A stretch of DNA of 64,000 nucleotides, from assembly GCF_049615385.1 (NCBI RefSeq), contig NZ_JBMZFL010000011.1; one strand, written 5' to 3'. The position numbers and the translations under genes are program-made. Source of the stretch: Aequoribacter sp049615385 (GTDB taxonomy: Bacteria > Pseudomonadota > Gammaproteobacteria > Pseudomonadales > Halieaceae). The notes beneath the pieces were generated by a model, which was not told the DNA's origin, did no database searches, and was given only the letters and a program-made list of their open reading frames with translations. Below are positions 60,753-64,000 of this stretch, one piece after another (position 1 is the first letter of the stretch; every line of letters begins with the position of its first letter).

Positions 60753-61227
60753 GGTGAACCGCCTAGCGCTATGGTTTAGCGTTGCGCTGGCTTTAGTGGT
60801 TGTCGATCAGGCCACTAAAGCGTGGGCCTCGGCTGCATTGGTTTACGCAGAGCCGAATGAAATCTTTTCGTGGCTAAATATTACGCTGCACCATAATGAA
60901 GGTGCAGCGTTCTCGTTCTTAAGTGATGCTGGCGGGTGGCAGCGATACTTTTTTACCGGTATTGCGGTGGGTGTTAGCATTATTATCACGGTCTGGATGA
61001 CACGCCTGAAACCCGAAGAATACTTTTTGGGATGGGCTCTAGCATTGGTTTTAAGCGGGGCAGTAGGTAATGTCATCGACCGCATTTTGTTAGGATACGT
61101 CGTCGATTTTATCTCGGTTCATTGGCAGCATTGGTATTTTCCCACCTTTAACATTGCTGATAGTTGTATCACTCTAGGCGCAATAGGCCTATTAGTGGAT
61201 GGTTTCAAAAGCCCCTCCAAATCTTAA
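60745..61227 (+). CDS. lspA: Lipoprotein signal peptidase LspA
   Basis: A 160-residue inner membrane aspartyl protease with four helices that removes signal peptides from prolipoproteins. Catalytic Asp residues are in GNVIDRILLGYVVDFI (about 108-123) and FNIADSCITLG (about 134-144), with HHNEGAAFSFL upstream. ATG 60745 overlaps the ileS end by 8 bp; the frame is open further into ileS but the helix order begins here. Targets in this window may include the M16 lipoprotein. Confidence 0.96.
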   Translation: MPRVNRLALWFSVALALVVVDQATKAWASAALVYAEPNEIFSWLNITLHHNEGAAFSFLSDAGGWQRYFFTGIAVGVSIIITVWMTRLKPEEYFLGWALALVLSGAVGNVIDRILLGYVVDFISVHWQHWYFPTFNIADSCITLGAIGLLVDGFKSPSKS

Positions 61228-61246
61228 CAGGGAGTTATAAAATCAC

Positions 61247-61693
61247 ATGGATGAACTCAGTATTGGTCCCGGTACTCGCGTCAGCCTAAATTTTGCGTTA
61301 ACGCTTGAAGACGGCAGCGAAATCGACAATAACTTCGGGTCTGACCCCGTGTCATTTGTATTTGGTGATGGCAATGTGCTTGCGGGCTTTGAGCAGAAGC
61401 TCGTCGGTTTGGTCGCTGGCGATACCAAAGAAATAGTCGTTAACCCGGAAGACGGCTTTGGCCAGCCTAATCCCAATAATATACAAGAAGTGAAGCGCTC
61501 ATCGTTTGGTCCTGAGGAGTTGAGTTTGGGGTTGGTGTGTAGCTTTGCAGATGTCGAGGGTGGGGAATTGCCCGGTGTCATTGTTGGCCTGGACGAGCAA
61601 ACCGTTACGGTCGATTTTAATCACCCTCTGGCGGGACGAACGGTGATTTTTAAAGTCGCAATTCATTCGGTGGCAGTCGAAGAGGTGCACTAA
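61247..61693 (+). CDS. fkpB: FKBP-type peptidyl-prolyl isomerase, SlpA/FkpB type
   Basis: A 148-residue SlyD-like prolyl isomerase with an inserted IF chaperone domain. The FKBP part carries VSLNFALTLEDGSEIDNNFG, GDGNVLAGFEQKLVGL and VDFNHPLAGRTVIFKV; the insert spans about 68-120. It has no His-rich tail like SlyD. It lies between lspA and ispH, as in E. coli, and its stop overlaps the ispH start (TAATG). Confidence 0.92.
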   Translation: MDELSIGPGTRVSLNFALTLEDGSEIDNNFGSDPVSFVFGDGNVLAGFEQKLVGLVAGDTKEIVVNPEDGFGQPNPNNIQEVKRSSFGPEELSLGLVCSFADVEGGELPGVIVGLDEQTVTVDFNHPLAGRTVIFKVAIHSVAVEEVH

Positions 61694-62646
61694 TGAAAGT
61701 GATACTTGCCAATCCTAGAGGGTTTTGCGCGGGTGTAGATCGCGCTATCGATATAGTCAACCGAGCTCTGGATTTACTGGGGGCCCCGATTTTTGTGCGT
61801 CATGAGGTGGTTCATAACAAAGTTGTTGTCGATGATTTGCGCAGTAAAGGCGCGGTGTTTGTTGAAGAGCTAGATGAAGTGCCGGAGGGCGCCACCGTGA
61901 TTTTCTCGGCGCACGGCGTATCGCAGGCGGTCAGGTCTGAAGCTGAGCGTAGGGGGCTAAAAGTGTTTGACGCGACCTGTCCTTTGGTGACCAAAGTGCA
62001 CATGGAAGTTACCCTGCATAGCCGCGATGGCGATGAATGCATCTTGATCGGTCACAAGGGGCATCCGGAGGTGGATGGGACGATGGGGCAGTACGATGCC
62101 TCAAACGGCGGCGCCATGTATTTGGTCGAGGACGAGGATGATGTTGCGAAATTGCAGGTAAAAAACGCCGAGCGTTTGTCCTACGTAACGCAAACTACCT
62201 TGTCTGTTGACGATACTGCGCGCGTCATCGATGCCTTGCGAGCTCGATTCCCAAGCATTAAGGGCCCGCGAAAAGACGACATTTGCTACGCGACACAAAA
62301 TCGACAGGATGCCGTCAAGGCCTTGGCCGAGCAAGCTGATTGTATTTTAGTGGTTGGATCGCCGAACAGTTCTAATTCTAATCGTTTACGTGAACTCGCT
62401 GTTCGAATGGGAACACCAGCCTATTTGATTGATGGGCCAGAGGACCTTCAACGCAGTTGGTTTGAAACCGGCCAAACTGTTGGTATCACTGCGGGTGCTT
62501 CTGCGCCCGAACATTTGGTTCAGGCAGTGGCAGCTGCCATGCAAGAATGGGGCGGTGAGCGAGCAGTGGAATTAGATGGGCGTAGAGAAACCATTACCTT
62601 CAGTTTGCCTAAAGAGCTTCGGATTCCAGTAACAAACTTGATTTAG
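61693..62646 (+). CDS. ispH: 4-hydroxy-3-methylbut-2-enyl diphosphate reductase IspH
   Basis: Last enzyme of the MEP isoprenoid pathway, making IPP and DMAPP, with a [4Fe-4S] cluster. The three Cys ligands are Cys12 in NPRGFCAGVDRA, one in FDATCPLVTKVH (about 96) and one in DDICYATQNRQD (about 197). SPNSSNSNRLRELA and TAGASAPEHLV are also present. The 317 residues match the family (E. coli 316). Last gene of the ribF-ileS-lspA-fkpB-ispH run. Confidence 0.97.
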   Translation: MKVILANPRGFCAGVDRAIDIVNRALDLLGAPIFVRHEVVHNKVVVDDLRSKGAVFVEELDEVPEGATVIFSAHGVSQAVRSEAERRGLKVFDATCPLVTKVHMEVTLHSRDGDECILIGHKGHPEVDGTMGQYDASNGGAMYLVEDEDDVAKLQVKNAERLSYVTQTTLSVDDTARVIDALRARFPSIKGPRKDDICYATQNRQDAVKALAEQADCILVVGSPNSSNSNRLRELAVRMGTPAYLIDGPEDLQRSWFETGQTVGITAGASAPEHLVQAVAAAMQEWGGERAVELDGRRETITFSLPKELRIPVTNLI

Positions 62647-62738
62647 GCATCTTTTGGGCGCTTTTTAGGTGATAGGCGTGCAAAAAGTTTCCAGCACAAA
62701 TGAGTGATCGCATGCTCTGAGTTTTACTCGGAGCGCTT

Positions 62739-63269
62739 ATGCGACAAACCGGCTTAACGTTAATCGAAATTCTAATTACCCTGGCGATCTTGTCGATCTT
62801 GTTAGGCATTATGCCCCCGTTAATGTCGGATTGGGTCGCTAAAATCCAGACGCACACCACAATACGCTCTTTGTCCCATCATTTACATTGGGCCCGAGTT
62901 GAAGCAATAGCTCGTTTTGCCGTGGTGGGAGTCTGTCCGCTTGATCCAGCGAATCTCTCGCACTGTGGTGACTCTTATTCACAGGGATGGCTGATTTTTC
63001 ACGATGCAAACCAAAACCGTCGGTATGGAAAGGGCGACGTTGTACTTAAAGTGAAGTGGCTGAAAAATTCGAGCTTAGAGTTCAAAAATCGGACCGGGTC
63101 CCACCTGGTGAATCGCACAATATGGTTTAAGGGCAACGGCATTTCTGGTTCGGCAATGACCTTGGTGGCTTGTAAGAATGAGTTGCCCAGGCGGGCCGCT
63201 GGACTGGTACTGAACAATATTGGGCGTATCAGTGTTCGCAGTCATTTTAGCGCTTGCCGTAAATCTTGA
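62739..63269 (+). CDS. fimT: FimT/GspH-type minor pseudopilin
   Basis: A 176-residue type IV pilin-like protein. The short leader MRQTG is followed by LTLIEILITLAILSILLG, with Glu at position +5 of the mature chain, as PilD peptidases require. The mature part has SHHLHWARVEAIARFAVVGVCP and a beta-rich C-terminal domain with several Cys. Such minor pilins prime or modify type IV pili. GGAGCGCTT precedes the ATG. A decayed second copy and pilV follow. Confidence 0.88.
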   Translation: MRQTGLTLIEILITLAILSILLGIMPPLMSDWVAKIQTHTTIRSLSHHLHWARVEAIARFAVVGVCPLDPANLSHCGDSYSQGWLIFHDANQNRRYGKGDVVLKVKWLKNSSLEFKNRTGSHLVNRTIWFKGNGISGSAMTLVACKNELPRRAAGLVLNNIGRISVRSHFSACRKS

Positions 63270-63451
63270 TGATTATCTTAGCTGTGCTTGCGATCAAGGC
63301 GTCGTTAGCCGCGCCACCGATACAAAACTTGATGACCAGCTATCGTGAGCGCTCTGCAATGAATCGGCTGACCGCTTATGTGCGCTTAGCTCGTTCAGCT
63401 TACGTGATCTTGCGTGGTTCAAGTGATGGTGCAAGCTGTGCTGGGGTGTAA
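63269..63451 (+). pseudogene. Remnant of a second FimT-like pseudopilin
   Basis: The 60 residues from ATG 63269 (MIILAVLAIKASLAAPPIQN, then REASMNRL-like RERSAMNRLTAYVRLARSAY) match the N-terminal helix and following segment of FimT-type pilins, but the leader peptide and the Glu at +5 are missing and the chain stops at 63449-63451 before the beta domain. In-frame TAA at 63260 blocks any upstream extension. It overlaps the end of the intact fimT by one base. A small functional product is unlikely; deletion after duplication is the simplest reading. Confidence 0.6.
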
Positions 63452-63459
63452 CTAGGCGT

Positions 63460-64000
63460 ATGAACACCGCGCGCACTCAAAAAATAACGGGCGTGGCCTT
63501 GATCGAAATTTTAATTTCGCTGTTGATTTTGTCTGTGGGCGTCATCGGATTGTCTAATGTGCAGATCAATGCCAAACGCGTCGCTCAAGAAGCTTTGCAA
63601 CGCACTAAGGCGGCATCGCTTGCGTCTGATATGCTCGAGCGAATTCGCGCTAATCCTAAGGGGTTTGCGGCCTATAATGGGGCCGAAGTTGGTCGCTCAA
63701 GTGCTTCCACTGAACCCGCCGACTGTCGTTTAGTCGCGTGCGCTCCAGCGGATGTTGCTGCACGAGATTTGTGGGAATGGGAGCAAGCACTAGACGGCGC
63801 TGATGAAACCCGGATGGCCGATGACCAGACGCGTCAGGTCGGTGGTCTATATCTTCCTTATGGTTGTGTGGTTACCGATTTTGGTGGGCAAGCAGGTAGA
63901 GTTCAGGTCACCATTGCTTGGGAAGGTTTTCGAGACCTAGGATACACCGGCGCAAATACCTGTGGTGCAATCTTGGGGTTAAAGCGCCAGTTATTGTCAT
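63460..64000 (+). CDS. pilV: Type IV pilus modification protein PilV (3' end outside window)
   Basis: The frame is open from ATG 63460 to the end of the window, 180 residues. An 11-residue leader ending in KITG is followed by VALIEILISLLILSVGVIGL with Glu at +5. Then comes QEALQRTKAASLASDMLERIRANP, very typical of PilV, and a beta domain with GGLYLPYGCVVTDF. PilV is a minor pilin needed for normal pilus assembly. Further minor pilin genes (pilW, pilX, pilY1, pilE) would be expected downstream. Confidence 0.9.
   Translation, partial: MNTARTQKITGVALIEILISLLILSVGVIGLSNVQINAKRVAQEALQRTKAASLASDMLERIRANPKGFAAYNGAEVGRSSASTEPADCRLVACAPADVAARDLWEWEQALDGADETRMADDQTRQVGGLYLPYGCVVTDFGGQAGRVQVTIAWEGFRDLGYTGANTCGAILGLKRQLLS

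Noticed and set aside
63266..63451. Short intact gene for a 61-residue membrane peptide
   Set aside because: The sequence matches an internal part of FimT pilins and lacks leader and C-terminal domain, so a remnant is more likely.
1..64000. Insertion sequences, prophage, integron or tRNA-linked island
   Set aside because: No transposase, integrase, tRNA gene or terminal repeats were seen; gene order in several parts is of the conserved housekeeping type.

Overview
The window looks like a piece of a chromosome from a marine-type, aerobic gammaproteobacterium, probably near the Cellvibrionales/OM60 (NOR5) group; this lineage guess is an inference from gene content. The order murJ-ribF-ileS-lspA-fkpB-ispH, the FabV enoyl reductase, AceK, Fe-superoxide dismutase, MiaE and type IV pilin genes all fit. 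About 45 protein genes are densely packed on both strands, often with 1-35 bp overlaps. I see no tRNA, rRNA, insertion sequence, phage or CRISPR array, and no gene-free stretch over 300 bases.

Region 1 (1-9465) is lipid and acetate metabolism: the 3' end of an alkylsulfatase-like gene, a two-subunit-type acyl-CoA dehydrogenase pair, an SDR, AceK (the switch between TCA cycle and glyoxylate shunt), two histidine phosphatases, TesB, a regulator built of two fused TetR modules, and a crotonase.

Region 2 (9462-21009, all minus strand) is an unusual signalling and secretion block. In transcription order it holds a REC-GGDEF-EAL protein, a secreted subtilisin-like protease, a small secreted protein made mostly of seven copies of a 13-residue repeat, a 1441-residue beta-propeller hybrid histidine kinase, and a second propeller receptor with no recognisable kinase core. 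This is the best candidate for an undescribed system: a repeated secreted ligand or matrix protein, a protease that could cut it, and large periplasmic sensors.

Region 3 (21161-32524): NadA, a BepA-like protease, a TusA-family protein, an AI-2E/PerM permease, a pitrilysin-like lipoprotein and aceE-aceF. A dyad overlies the predicted -10 of the aceEF promoter.

Region 4 (32597-37336) is a compact four-gene operon that appears to encode synthesis and breakdown of the compatible solute glucosylglycerate: glycerate kinase, phosphatase, glucosyl-3-phosphoglycerate synthase and a GH13_18 phosphorylase. A GT2 glycosyltransferase and miaE face it.

Region 5 (39303-49888): fabV, a metallo-hydrolase, an acyl-CoA ligase, groESL (with both a sigma-32 promoter and a CIRCE operator), fxsA, an SDR, ppnP, an AmpG-like permease, sodB and a PuuD-like membrane protein.

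Region 6 (49946-64000): a coiled-coil membrane protein, class I fumarase, sbcB, pyrB, nudF, murJ, ribF, ileS, lspA, fkpB and ispH, then minor pilin genes: a fimT-like gene, a decayed second fimT copy, and pilV running off the end.
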